From assembly GCA_945622055.1 (NCBI GenBank), contig CALZBV010000105.1, positions 1-8,240 on the forward strand: a stretch of 8,240 nucleotides of DNA, read 5' to 3'. Of the stretch, positions 1-5,533 are shown in pieces. The stretch is from an uncultured Clostridia bacterium (GTDB taxonomy: Bacteria > Bacillota > Clostridia > Lachnospirales > Lachnospiraceae). The first letter of the stretch is position 1; each line of letters opens with the position of its first letter. The notes under the pieces were generated by a model. It did not search any database, had not been told where the DNA came from, and was given only the letters and a program-made list of their open reading frames with translations. The position numbers and the translations under genes were made by a program.

Positions 1-576
1 CATCTCACGAAGACGGTTCTTTAACGTATCAAAGTCAAATACCGTTTCCTCGAAAATCGTCGGATCCGGAAGAAAGGTAACTGTTGTACCGGTACGGTCC
101 GAATCTCCGATCATTTCCAGCGGAGCAAGCGGCTTACCCTTTTCATAGCACTGTCTGTAGCGATGTCCGTTCTGGTCTACCAAAACCTCCATCCGGGTAG
201 AAAGTGCATTTACTACCGATGCACCTACACCATGAAGACCACCGGATACCTTGTATGCTCCACCGCCGAACTTTCCGCCGGCATGTAAAATCGTATAAAC
301 GACCTCAACCGTGGAAATTCCCTTTTTCCTGTTGATTTCAACCGGCACACCGCGTCCGTTATCTATAACTGTAATGGAATTATCCGGATTAATTGATACA
401 TCAATTACGGTACAATATCCGGCAAGTGCTTCGTCTACAGCATTGTCTACGATTTCATAGACAAGATGATGCAAACCGCGAATGGACGTACTTCCAATGT
501 ACATACCCGGTCTTTTCCGAACTGCTTCCAATCCTTCCAGAATCTGTATCTGGTCTGCTCCGTATTCTGTACTCAT
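1..576 (-). CDS. gyrB: DNA gyrase subunit B, N-terminal part (cut by window edge)
   Basis: This is the ATPase subunit of DNA gyrase, the type IIA topoisomerase that introduces negative supercoils together with GyrA. Only the first 192 codons are present; the gene runs off the left edge with the frame open. The ATG at 576 follows a strong ribosome site, AAGGAGGA, five to six bases upstream. Visible GHKL ATPase motifs: EIVDNAVDEA (residues 41-50, with the metal-binding Asn45), DNGRG (72-76), and the ATP-lid region with HAGGKFGGG (98-106) and SGGLHGVGAS (111-120). The early GLEAVRKRPGMYIG (15-28) is the classic GyrB/ParE start. ParE is the alternative, but the position directly after recF at the origin favours GyrB. 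It starts only 16 bp after the recF stop, so it is probably co-transcribed and translationally coupled. The transducer, Toprim and C-terminal domains lie outside the window. Confidence 0.97.
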   Translation of the reverse strand, partial: MSTEYGADQIQILEGLEAVRKRPGMYIGSTSIRGLHHLVYEIVDNAVDEALAGYCTVIDVSINPDNSITVIDNGRGVPVEINRKKGISTVEVVYTILHAGGKFGGGAYKVSGGLHGVGASVVNALSTRMEVLVDQNGHRYRQCYEKGKPLAPLEMIGDSDRTGTTVTFLPDPTIFEETVFDFDTLKNRLREM

Positions 577-592
577 AATTTCCTCCTTGCTT

Positions 593-1675
593 CTACTGCT
601 CAAAAACCGCTCCGTTTACTACATGAAAAATCTTATGATATTGCTTTCTGTCACCAATCAATTCCTCCAGACCGGTACAGGTAATTATTGTCTGCATTTT
701 TGTAATGCTGTCTAACAGGTAATTCTGCCGGTTCCGGTCAAGCTCTGACAAAACATCATCCAGCAAAAGAACCGGAGACTCGTTAACCCTTGTCCGGACC
801 AGCTCAAGCTCCGCAAATTTCAAAGACAGGGCCGCCGTTCGCTGCTGCCCCTGGGAACCGTACAGCTTCAGGTTTTCTTTTTCGATGAAAAACCCGATAT
901 CATCCCGGTGAGGACCGCAGCTTGTAGATTTCAAAATCAAATCACGTTCCAGATTTTCAGCCAGCTTTCTTTCAAAGGCTTCCTCGGAAACGCTCGGAAT
1001 ATACTCTATCAAAAGCTTTTCCCTGCCTCCGGAAAGCCTTGCATTCATTTCCGGAAGTATCTCATTTAATTCTTTGATAAATTTTCTTCTGGTACGGATA
1101 ATACCCGTTCCGTACTCAATCAGCTGCGCATCCCATACCTCAAGAGTATCCGCAAGTGATTTCTGCAGCTTTATCTGTTTTAAAAGATTATTTCTCTGAA
1201 TCAAAACCTTATTGTAGCTGGAAAGATAAAACAGATAGGACCGGTCCAACTGACAAAGCTCCAAATCTAAAAATCTGCGCCTCTCTGCAGGACCGTTTTT
1301 GATCATTCCAAGATCCTCCGGGGAGAAAAAAACAATGTGAATCAGACCGAAAAGATCTGCAGAGCGTTTAATCGGAACTCCGTCAATTGCAACTCCCTTT
1401 GACTTCGTCTTTCTAAGATGCATATCAATCCTATGCTCCGTACCTGCTTTTTCAATTGTCATACGGACATGTGCCTCGTCCTCAGAATGTCTGATAACCT
1501 CACGATCCTTAATTCCCTTATAGGATTTCGTCGTACCGCAAAGGTATGCCGCCTCCAAAACATTTGTCTTTCCCTGGGCATTGTCCCCGTATAATATATT
1601 GACAGAATCATCAAATCCAATGGACAGTGACTCATAATTACGAAAATTACTTAACTCCAAACGCTTTATTTTCAA
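593..1675 (-). CDS. recF: DNA replication and repair protein RecF
   Basis: RecF is an SMC/ABC-type ATPase that works with RecO and RecR to load RecA at single-strand gaps and stalled forks. The 360-residue product has normal family length. Seen in order: the N-terminal KIKRLELSNFRNY strand, Walker A GDNAQGKTN (30-38, Lys36), a Q-loop region FFSPEDL (116-122), a helical lid arm (about 130-250), the ABC signature YGSQGQQRTAALSLKFAE (272-289) and Walker B PVLLLDDVLSELD (301-313). The start is TTG (complement of 1673-1675). No ATG gives the family's N-terminus, and the motif spacing fits this codon. The upstream GGTG, five bases before the TTG, is a weak ribosome site. With the yaaA stop only 11 bp away, translation is probably coupled to yaaA. 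The gene ends in TAG, 16 bp before gyrB; the gyrB ribosome site lies in that gap. No RemB/YaaB-type gene sits between recF and gyrB. Confidence 0.97.
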   Translation of the reverse strand: MKIKRLELSNFRNYESLSIGFDDSVNILYGDNAQGKTNVLEAAYLCGTTKSYKGIKDREVIRHSEDEAHVRMTIEKAGTEHRIDMHLRKTKSKGVAIDGVPIKRSADLFGLIHIVFFSPEDLGMIKNGPAERRRFLDLELCQLDRSYLFYLSSYNKVLIQRNNLLKQIKLQKSLADTLEVWDAQLIEYGTGIIRTRRKFIKELNEILPEMNARLSGGREKLLIEYIPSVSEEAFERKLAENLERDLILKSTSCGPHRDDIGFFIEKENLKLYGSQGQQRTAALSLKFAELELVRTRVNESPVLLLDDVLSELDRNRQNYLLDSITKMQTIITCTGLEELIGDRKQYHKIFHVVNGAVFEQ

Positions 1676-1686
1676 GGGTACACCAG

Positions 1687-1896
1687 CTATCCAATAATTT
1701 TAATTTCATTTCCGTTATAGGAAACAATATCTCCGTCTACCAGCTTCTTTCCACGCATCGTACAAACCTCGCCATTTACCTTAACGAGTCCTTCTACAAC
1801 AACATCCTTTGCATCTGCGCCGGATTCTACCAGATTGACTGCCTTAAGTGCCTGGCCAAGCTTAATAAACTCACCTCTTAGCTTAATCTCTTCCAT
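1687..1896 (-). CDS. yaaA: Small S4-domain RNA-binding protein YaaA (RlbA type)
   Basis: This 69-residue protein is essentially one S4 RNA-binding domain (about residues 9-66), with the typical IKLGQALKAV opening and the VKVNGEVCTMRGKKLVDGD loop that forms the RNA-binding face. It is the small S4 protein found between dnaN and recF in most Firmicutes. Its precise role is not settled; ribosome-associated functions have been proposed for the family, and it is expected to be cytosolic. The ATG at 1896 follows AGGCGG with a four-base spacer, an acceptable ribosome site. It lies 56 bp after dnaN and 11 bp before recF in the same operon. Length and position are both typical, so the family call is secure even though the function is not. 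Confidence 0.93.
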   Translation of the reverse strand: MEEIKLRGEFIKLGQALKAVNLVESGADAKDVVVEGLVKVNGEVCTMRGKKLVDGDIVSYNGNEIKIIG

Positions 1897-1910
1897 AATT
1901 CCGCCTGTCT

Positions 1911-1925
1911 GCCCTTTTTCAGGGC
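1911..1925 (-). other. Small hairpin in the dnaN-yaaA gap
   Basis: On the transcribed strand GCCCT, a five-base loop GAAAA and AGGGC form a perfect 5-bp stem just upstream of the yaaA ribosome site. No T-run follows, so it does not look like a terminator. It could be an RNA-processing or stability element that separates dnaN from yaaA expression, but it is short enough to be chance. Confidence 0.35.
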
Positions 1926-1952
1926 TTCCTTTCCTAAAAAATGCTTTCCGGC

Positions 1953-3068
1953 CTACTGTCTGGCAGTTGAATTAAAGTTTACCGGCAAAATCAGATAAAT
2001 ATAGCTTTCCTCTTTGTCCTTGATAAAGCACGGAGCCTTCGGATTCATCATGTAAAGGCTGATTTCCTCTTCATCAATAACACGAAGAGCATCCATAAGA
2101 AACTTCGGATTGAAGCCAATCATAAGGTCACTTCCTTCTTTTTCAATATCGATGCTTTCATTCATGGAACCAAGATTGGAAACCATCTCCATACCCATTT
2201 CATTATCCCTGATACTGATAATAATCGGCTTTTTTTCTGATTCCTTCACAAGCAGTGTCGCACGGTCGATACTGTCCAAAAACTCCTTTTTGTTTACGGT
2301 AACCTTTGTTTCGTAATCACGAATCAGCATCTGGTCCACCTTATAATACTCACCCTCAATCAATCTGGAGAGCACCATCGTATCATCAAATTCAAAAATA
2401 ATATGCTTATCGGTAAAATATATTCTGACTTCAGAATCCATCTCACCGGACAAAATCTTACTAATCTCATTTAAGGTTTTTCCGGGAACGATTACCTTAA
2501 TGTTACGGAACGGATTCTTTAATTCGATTCTGCGAACTGAAATACGGTGTCCGTCAAGAGAAACAACACGGAGCTTATTATCGTTTACCTCAAAAAGCTC
2601 ACCGGTCATAATCTTGTTGTTCTCACTGTCAGAAATGGAAAATACCGTCTGACGTACCAGCTCCTTTAACGAAAACTGGGATAACACAAGTGCATCCGTT
2701 TTTTCAACCTCCGGAAGAGATGGGAATTCATCACTAATCTTGGCAGGAATTGAAAATTTTGATTTGCCGCTTGTTATCGTAACCGTATAATTCAAATCTG
2801 TTTCAATGCAAACCTCGCTGTCCGGAAGCTTACGGATAATATCCGACAAAAGCTTTGCATTAATAGCCACATCACCGGTTTCAATGATTTCACCCTTTAC
2901 GATTGTTTCAATTCCGATTTCCATATCGTTAGAGGTAAATTTGATAAAGTTGTCCGTAACGGTAATTTCAATGCATTCCAGTATCGGCATCGTTGTCTTG
3001 GAGGATACTGCCCTGAATGATATATTTACGCTGTTTTGTAAATCAGATTTCATACATACGATTTTCAT
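1953..3068 (-). CDS. dnaN: DNA polymerase III sliding clamp (beta subunit)
   Basis: The beta clamp is a ring-shaped homodimer that tethers the replicative polymerase and many repair proteins to DNA. The product is 371 residues, normal for the three-domain clamp. Recognisable parts: the N-terminal KIVCMKSDL strand, SSKTTMPILE (residues 22-31), the SLDGHRIS segment of the middle domain, and the C-terminal ending MNPKAPCFIK followed by YIYLILPV, which forms part of the protein-binding pocket. The frame stays open upstream to 3293, but the correct start is the ATG at 3068: only it gives the family N-terminus, the upstream extension reads through oriC, and AAAGGAG precedes this ATG. The gap between AAAGGAG and the ATG is about 11 bases, which is long. 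A DnaA-box-like 9-mer occupies it (see 3071-3079). Stop TAG. The gene is followed by yaaA, recF and gyrB in the same direction. Confidence 0.97.
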   Translation of the reverse strand: MKIVCMKSDLQNSVNISFRAVSSKTTMPILECIEITVTDNFIKFTSNDMEIGIETIVKGEIIETGDVAINAKLLSDIIRKLPDSEVCIETDLNYTVTITSGKSKFSIPAKISDEFPSLPEVEKTDALVLSQFSLKELVRQTVFSISDSENNKIMTGELFEVNDNKLRVVSLDGHRISVRRIELKNPFRNIKVIVPGKTLNEISKILSGEMDSEVRIYFTDKHIIFEFDDTMVLSRLIEGEYYKVDQMLIRDYETKVTVNKKEFLDSIDRATLLVKESEKKPIIISIRDNEMGMEMVSNLGSMNESIDIEKEGSDLMIGFNPKFLMDALRVIDEEEISLYMMNPKAPCFIKDKEESYIYLILPVNFNSTARQ

Positions 3069-3070
3069 AG

Positions 3071-3079
3071 TGTGGATAT
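3071..3079 (-). promoter_or_regulatory. DnaA-box-like 9-mer between the dnaN ribosome site and start codon
   Basis: ATATCCACA on the minus strand has one mismatch to TTATCCACA. It lies exactly in the spacer between AAAGGAG and the dnaN ATG. It could be a peripheral origin box or a DnaA-binding site affecting dnaN expression; a one-mismatch 9-mer could also occur by chance. Confidence 0.5.
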
Positions 3080-3100
3080 CTCCTTTCGCTGAGCTCCTGT

Positions 3101-3137
3101 ATAGAAATAATATATTATAATTTAGTCTAAGTAATAG
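3101..3137 (+). other. Predicted DNA unwinding element with DnaA-trio-like repeat
   Basis: The tract is very AT-rich at 3101-3124. Next to the GC patch at 3137-3145, the plus strand read 3' to 5' from 3137 gives GAT, AAT, GAA, TCT, GAT (3137-3123). Four of the five triplets fit the 3'-GAT/AAT/GAA pattern known from B. subtilis DnaA-trios, which load DnaA on single-stranded DNA. The box TTATACACA (3151-3159) lies on the other side of the GC patch in the orientation expected for the basal unwinding system. A -10-like TATAAT (complement of 3114-3119) lies in the tract, but no matching -35 was found. Confidence 0.75.
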
Positions 3138-3150
3138 GCCGGGTGTACAG

Positions 3151-3159
3151 TGTGTATAA
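3151..3159 (-). promoter_or_regulatory. DnaA box next to the unwinding element
   Basis: TTATACACA has one mismatch to the consensus and is oriented towards the unwinding element. It is followed directly by CTGTACACC, which matches the box at six of nine positions and might be a degenerate second box. It is the best candidate for the box that guides DnaA onto the trios. Confidence 0.75.
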
Positions 3160-3236
3160 ACGCTGTAGCATTGAAAAATAAAGGGTTCTGTAATAAAAAA
3201 TACAGTGAAATCGTGTCTTGATAAAATGTGAAACCC

Positions 3237-3245
3237 GGTGGATAA
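3237..3245 (-). promoter_or_regulatory. DnaA box, one mismatch
   Basis: TTATCCACC on the minus strand differs from the consensus only in the last base. It stands alone about halfway between the tandem array and the unwinding element, in the same orientation as the unwinding-side box. Confidence 0.65.
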
Positions 3246-3285
3246 AACAACTTCAAAAAAGTGGTTTTGAAAAAATAAAATCAGG

Positions 3286-3325
3286 TTATTCACAATTATT
3301 CACATTAATTCACAACTTATCCACA
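3286..3325 (+). repeat. Tandem, helically phased DnaA-box array
   Basis: Four boxes in the same orientation start at 3286 (TTATTCACA), 3296 (TTATTCACA), 3306 (TAATTCACA) and 3317 (TTATCCACA, perfect). The spacings are 10, 10 and 11 bp, so all four face the same side of the helix. The three variant boxes share a C-to-T change at position five, which suggests a graded-affinity array anchored on the perfect box. This is the core DnaA-binding platform of the origin. Confidence 0.88.
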
Positions 3326-3361
3326 ACACAAAGTGAAAAATTGTATTTCTTCCTATTATAT

Positions 3362-3370
3362 TGTGGATTA
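3362..3370 (-). promoter_or_regulatory. DnaA box overlapping the dnaA stop codon
   Basis: TAATCCACA on the minus strand has one mismatch to the consensus. Its first three bases are the dnaA TAA stop codon, so the origin begins inside the gene's last codon. Orientation is opposite to the adjacent tandem array. Confidence 0.6.
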
Positions 3371-4726
3371 CTGGTTTAATTTTTTCAGAAGCACATCAAT
3401 CGTATTGCTAAGCTGAGGATTCGTTTTGATATCCTCCTCGATTTTATTCCGGCCATGAATGACAGTAGAATGATCGCGGTTGTTGAGCTGCTTTCCGATG
3501 TCCGTAGTTGAAAGGTCGGTAAGCCTTGTCGAAAGATACATTACAATCTGTCTGGCTGTTGCAATTTCATTGCTTCTTTTTTTACCGAAAATATCGGAAG
3601 AGGAAATACCGAGATGCTCGGATACGATATCTACAATGTAGCCAACGGTAATGGTTTTGTTATTGTCCGTTGACATATAATCCTTTAATGCTTCCTGGGC
3701 AAGCTCCATCGTAATCGGTTGCTTCTTTAATCTGGAAAGTGCAACCAATTTGTTCAGTGCGCCTTCCAGCTCCCGGATGTTGGATTTGATATTTTCGGCA
3801 AAGCAGGCAAGAATTTCATTCTGGATACCGAAATTCTCACGCTCGTTTTTCTTGCTCAGGATTGCCATACGGGTTTCATAATCCGGACTGCCGATATCAA
3901 CGATTAATCCCATTTCAAAACGCGAACGAAGACGTTCCTCTAACGTGGAAATGTCCTTTGGTGGTTTATCGGAAGATATGACGATATGTTTTTTGGATTC
4001 GTATAACGTATTAAATGTATGGAAAAACTCCTCCTGTGTCGTTTCTTTACCAATAATGAATTGAATATCATCAATTAAAAGCATATCGATATTGCGGTAC
4101 TTCTCACGAAATGCAGCTGTTTTGTTGTTTCGAATCGATTCAATCAGCTCATTCGTAAATTTTTCACTTGTAAGATAACGAATCTGCGCATCTTCATTAT
4201 GGGAAAGTACATGATGCGCAATGGATTGCATCAGATGTGTCTTTCCGAGTCCTGCACCTCCGTAAATGAAAAGAGGGTTAAAAACCTCACCCGGAGATTC
4301 CGCAACCGCAAGGGAAGCGGCATGAGCCATATGGTTACTGTTACCGGTAACGAAGGTGTCAAAGGTATATTTTGGATTTAAGGTATCGTAGCTTTCATTT
4401 CTTTTTTTGCGCACCGGAACGGCTTCCTCTTCGGCAGGAGCTGCATCCGATTCTTTATCTGCTACAATAATTTCGATTTCGAAGGTTTGTCCGGTAATAA
4501 CCTCTAAAGAAGTCTCAAGGAAGAAAATATATTTTGTGTTAATGTATTCGATTCCTCTTGAACCGAGTTTCTTATCGGAAAAGCCTATGGTCAGTTTATT
4601 CTGATTTAAAGAATACGGATATAACGGAAGCACCCAGGTTCTGAAAACAGCGTCCTGAATTACAAACTCATTTTTCATATAGTCTAAAATATCCGTCCAT
4701 AAGCTTTTTATTGTTTTGATATCCAT
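3368..4726 (-). CDS. dnaA: Chromosomal replication initiator protein DnaA
   Basis: DnaA is the AAA+ initiator that binds DnaA boxes, melts the origin and helps load the DnaB/DnaC-type helicase; it also acts as a transcription factor. The 452 residues show all four domains: domain I (about 1-85, SLWTDILDYMK start), a short acidic linker (about 86-112), domain III with Walker A GGAGLGKTH (156-164), Walker B LLIDDIQ (216-222), sensor I near IVISSDKPP (248-256), the RLRSRF arginine-finger segment (265-270) and sensor II NIRELEGALNKL (316-327). Domain IV carries the ATARQIVMYL helix (389-398) and the signature NNRDHSTVIHG (415-425), a variant of the common GGRDHSTVxHA. The ATG at 4726 follows AAGGAG with a 10-base spacer. 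Stop TAA overlaps a DnaA box. It is transcribed from an extended -10 promoter at 4803-4831. Length and motifs are intact. Confidence 0.98.
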   Translation of the reverse strand: MDIKTIKSLWTDILDYMKNEFVIQDAVFRTWVLPLYPYSLNQNKLTIGFSDKKLGSRGIEYINTKYIFFLETSLEVITGQTFEIEIIVADKESDAAPAEEEAVPVRKKRNESYDTLNPKYTFDTFVTGNSNHMAHAASLAVAESPGEVFNPLFIYGGAGLGKTHLMQSIAHHVLSHNEDAQIRYLTSEKFTNELIESIRNNKTAAFREKYRNIDMLLIDDIQFIIGKETTQEEFFHTFNTLYESKKHIVISSDKPPKDISTLEERLRSRFEMGLIVDIGSPDYETRMAILSKKNERENFGIQNEILACFAENIKSNIRELEGALNKLVALSRLKKQPITMELAQEALKDYMSTDNNKTITVGYIVDIVSEHLGISSSDIFGKKRSNEIATARQIVMYLSTRLTDLSTTDIGKQLNNRDHSTVIHGRNKIEEDIKTNPQLSNTIDVLLKKLNQ

Positions 4727-4751
4727 TTTAGTATAACTCCTTCTGAAAAAC

Positions 4752-4783
4752 GCCTTAAAAGGTCATCTAGACACTAAAAAGGC
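4752..4783 (-). other. Imperfect hairpin in the dnaA leader
   Basis: In the dnaA transcript GCCTT (complement of 4779-4783) can pair with AAGGC (complement of 4752-4756) around an internal loop and a small inner GTC/GAC stem. The stem is followed by GTTTTTC just before the dnaA ribosome site. It resembles a weak attenuator, but the stem is short. Confidence 0.3.
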
Positions 4784-4802
4784 TATAAAACCACTACCTT
4801 AT

Positions 4803-4831
4803 ATTATATCAAAAAAAGACAATAATGGAAA
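4803..4831 (-). promoter_or_regulatory. dnaA promoter (extended -10)
   Basis: On the minus strand TATAAT (complement of 4803-4808) is preceded by TGA, giving an extended -10 TGnTATAAT. Seventeen bases further upstream lies TTTCCA (complement of 4826-4831), matching TTGACA at four of six positions. The predicted transcript start is near 4796, giving a leader of about 70 bases. The -35 overlaps the palindrome AAAGTACTTT (4829-4838). Confidence 0.78.
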
Positions 4832-4873
4832 GTACTTTTTTCGAAGAAAAAAAAGAAAAAATTAAAATTTTAC

Positions 4874-4902
4874 TTGACGAAAATAGACTTTGCTACTATA
4901 AT
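4874..4902 (+). promoter_or_regulatory. rpmH promoter, near-consensus
   Basis: TTGACG (4874-4879), a 17-base spacer and a perfect TATAAT (4897-4902) form a strong housekeeping sigma-A promoter. The A/T-rich stretch at 4846-4873 immediately upstream would act as an UP element. The predicted start is near 4909. The strength fits a ribosomal protein gene. Confidence 0.88.
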
Positions 4903-4908
4903 GGAAAT

Positions 4909-5003
4909 GCTATTTCAATAGTAATAATAGGATTTTATGCGAAATTATTCAGAAAAGGCAGTTTTGCTTTCTCTGATCCGTAAGAAAGAGAGGTGTTAAA
5001 CTT
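4909..5003 (+). other. rpmH 5' leader with two competing hairpins
   Basis: The leader is about 95 bases. TTTCT at 4968-4972 can pair upstream with AGAAA (4951-4955, extended by GCA 4958-4960 with TGC 4965-4967) or, as part of CTTTCT (4967-4972), downstream with AGAAAG (4983-4988), which abuts the ribosome site AGAGG (4989-4993). These pairings exclude each other. No known riboswitch or L34-binding leader is recognised, so any regulatory role is inference. Confidence 0.35.
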
Positions 5004-5138
5004 ATGAAGATGACATTCCAGCCGAAGAAGAGACAGAGAGCCAAGGTTCACGGATTCCGTTCCAGAATGAGTACTGCTAACGGCAGAAAGGTATTAGCCA
5101 GCAGAAGAGCAAAGGGTAGACATAAGTTATCTGCATAG
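5004..5138 (+). CDS. rpmH: 50S ribosomal protein L34
   Basis: This is a 44-residue, very basic protein of the large ribosomal subunit, of exactly the usual bacterial length. It reads MKMTFQPKKRQR, then VHGFRSRMSTANGRKVLASRRAKGR, the near-invariant L34 core, and ends HKLSA. The ATG at 5004 follows AGAGGTG with an eight-base spacer. It is the first gene of the rightward operon, driven by the near-consensus promoter at 4874-4902. A hairpin overlapping its stop codon probably limits read-through into rnpA, allowing far more L34 than RNase P protein, as in other bacteria. Confidence 0.98.
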   Translation: MKMTFQPKKRQRAKVHGFRSRMSTANGRKVLASRRAKGRHKLSA

Positions 5139-5180
5139 GTCGCATGTTATGTGACCTTTTCTCTTATCCTTTTCTTTTTT
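5137..5180 (+). terminator. Terminator or attenuator between rpmH and rnpA
   Basis: AGGTCGCAT (5137-5145) pairs with ATGTGACCT (5149-5157) to give a 9-bp stem with one G-U pair and a three-base loop. It is followed by TTTT and then a pyrimidine-rich run to TTTTTT at 5175-5180. The stem begins inside the rpmH stop codon. With no obvious new promoter before rnpA, it most likely works as a partial terminator. Confidence 0.75.
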
Positions 5181-5191
5181 AGGAGAGAACA

Positions 5192-5533
5192 GTGACGAAT
5201 TCAATCAAAAAGAACGAAGAGTTCCAAAGGATTTACCAATCGGGTAGGTCATATGCCAATAAGTATTTGGTAATGTATGCAAAGAAAAATGAGTCAGATA
5301 CCGGAAGACTTGGAATATCGGTAAGCAAAAAAGTTGGAAACAGCGTTGTAAGACACAGATTGGCCAGATTAATTCGTGAAAGCTACCGATTGAATGAAAG
5401 TAAGTTCCATAGTGGTTGGGACATTATTGTAATTGCCAGACAGAGCGCAAAAGGCAGAACTTATTTCGAAATCAACAGCGCATTGCTTCACTTGGCAAAG
5501 CTGCATAAGATACTGGATGAGGTATCAGTTTGA
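5192..5533 (+). CDS. rnpA: Ribonuclease P protein component
   Basis: RnpA is the protein cofactor of RNase P; with the catalytic RNA it removes 5' leaders from pre-tRNA. The 113 residues match the family's usual length. The signature region KKVGNSVVRHRLARLIRESYR (46-66) is clear: it corresponds to the RNR motif helix, here with His in place of the central Asn (R54-H55-R56). KYLVMYAKKN (24-33) and GWDIIVIAR (75-83) are the typical central strands. The start is GTG, preceded by AGGAGA with a five-base spacer. The TGA stop overlaps the TTG start of yidD within TTGA, so the two are translationally coupled. Expression probably comes from rpmH read-through. Confidence 0.96.
   Translation: MTNSIKKNEEFQRIYQSGRSYANKYLVMYAKKNESDTGRLGISVSKKVGNSVVRHRLARLIRESYRLNESKFHSGWDIIVIARQSAKGRTYFEINSALLHLAKLHKILDEVSV

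Larger units (their letters stand above)
3069..3370. other. oriC: Chromosomal replication origin (oriC), dnaA-dnaN intergenic region
   Basis: This gap of about 300 bp between dnaA and dnaN is where Firmicutes origins lie. It is AT-rich, carries no plausible gene and contains about eight 9-mers within one or two mismatches of the DnaA box TTATCCACA. Read in the dnaA-to-dnaN direction: one forward box overlapping the dnaA stop, four tandem boxes in reverse orientation, then forward boxes at 3237-3245, 3151-3159 and 3071-3079. A GC patch, a trio-like repeat and an AT-rich tract lie just after the 3151-3159 box. This order is the same as the incC/unwinding part of the B. subtilis origin. I saw no clear DnaA boxes upstream of dnaA (4727-5003), so the origin may be confined to this one gap, unlike the bipartite B. 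subtilis origin. It must also carry dnaN leader functions, because dnaN translation starts at its edge. Confidence 0.92.

Noticed and set aside
3114..3119. TATAAT on the minus strand as a dnaN -10 element.
   Set aside because: No usable -35 lies 16-18 bases upstream (CCGGCC is found there), and the hexamer is expected in the AT-rich unwinding tract.
2806..3120. Plus-strand ORF of 104 codons across the start of dnaN.
   Set aside because: It is the antisense of dnaN with no ribosome site and low-complexity Ser/Ile composition.
3069..3293. In-frame extension of dnaN upstream by 75 codons.
   Set aside because: It crosses the unwinding element and DnaA boxes, has no family resemblance, and the ATG at 3068 with AAAGGAG gives the exact clamp N-terminus.
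4838..4845. TTTTCGAA as a Spo0A-box-like site near the dnaA promoter.
   Set aside because: One mismatch to a short motif in an A/T-rich tract is expected by chance, and no second site is present.
4919..4930. TAG-TAA-TAA-TAG run in the rpmH leader resembling DnaA-trios.
   Set aside because: No correctly oriented DnaA box or GC patch adjoins it; the nearby TTATTCAGA has two mismatches and the wrong orientation.
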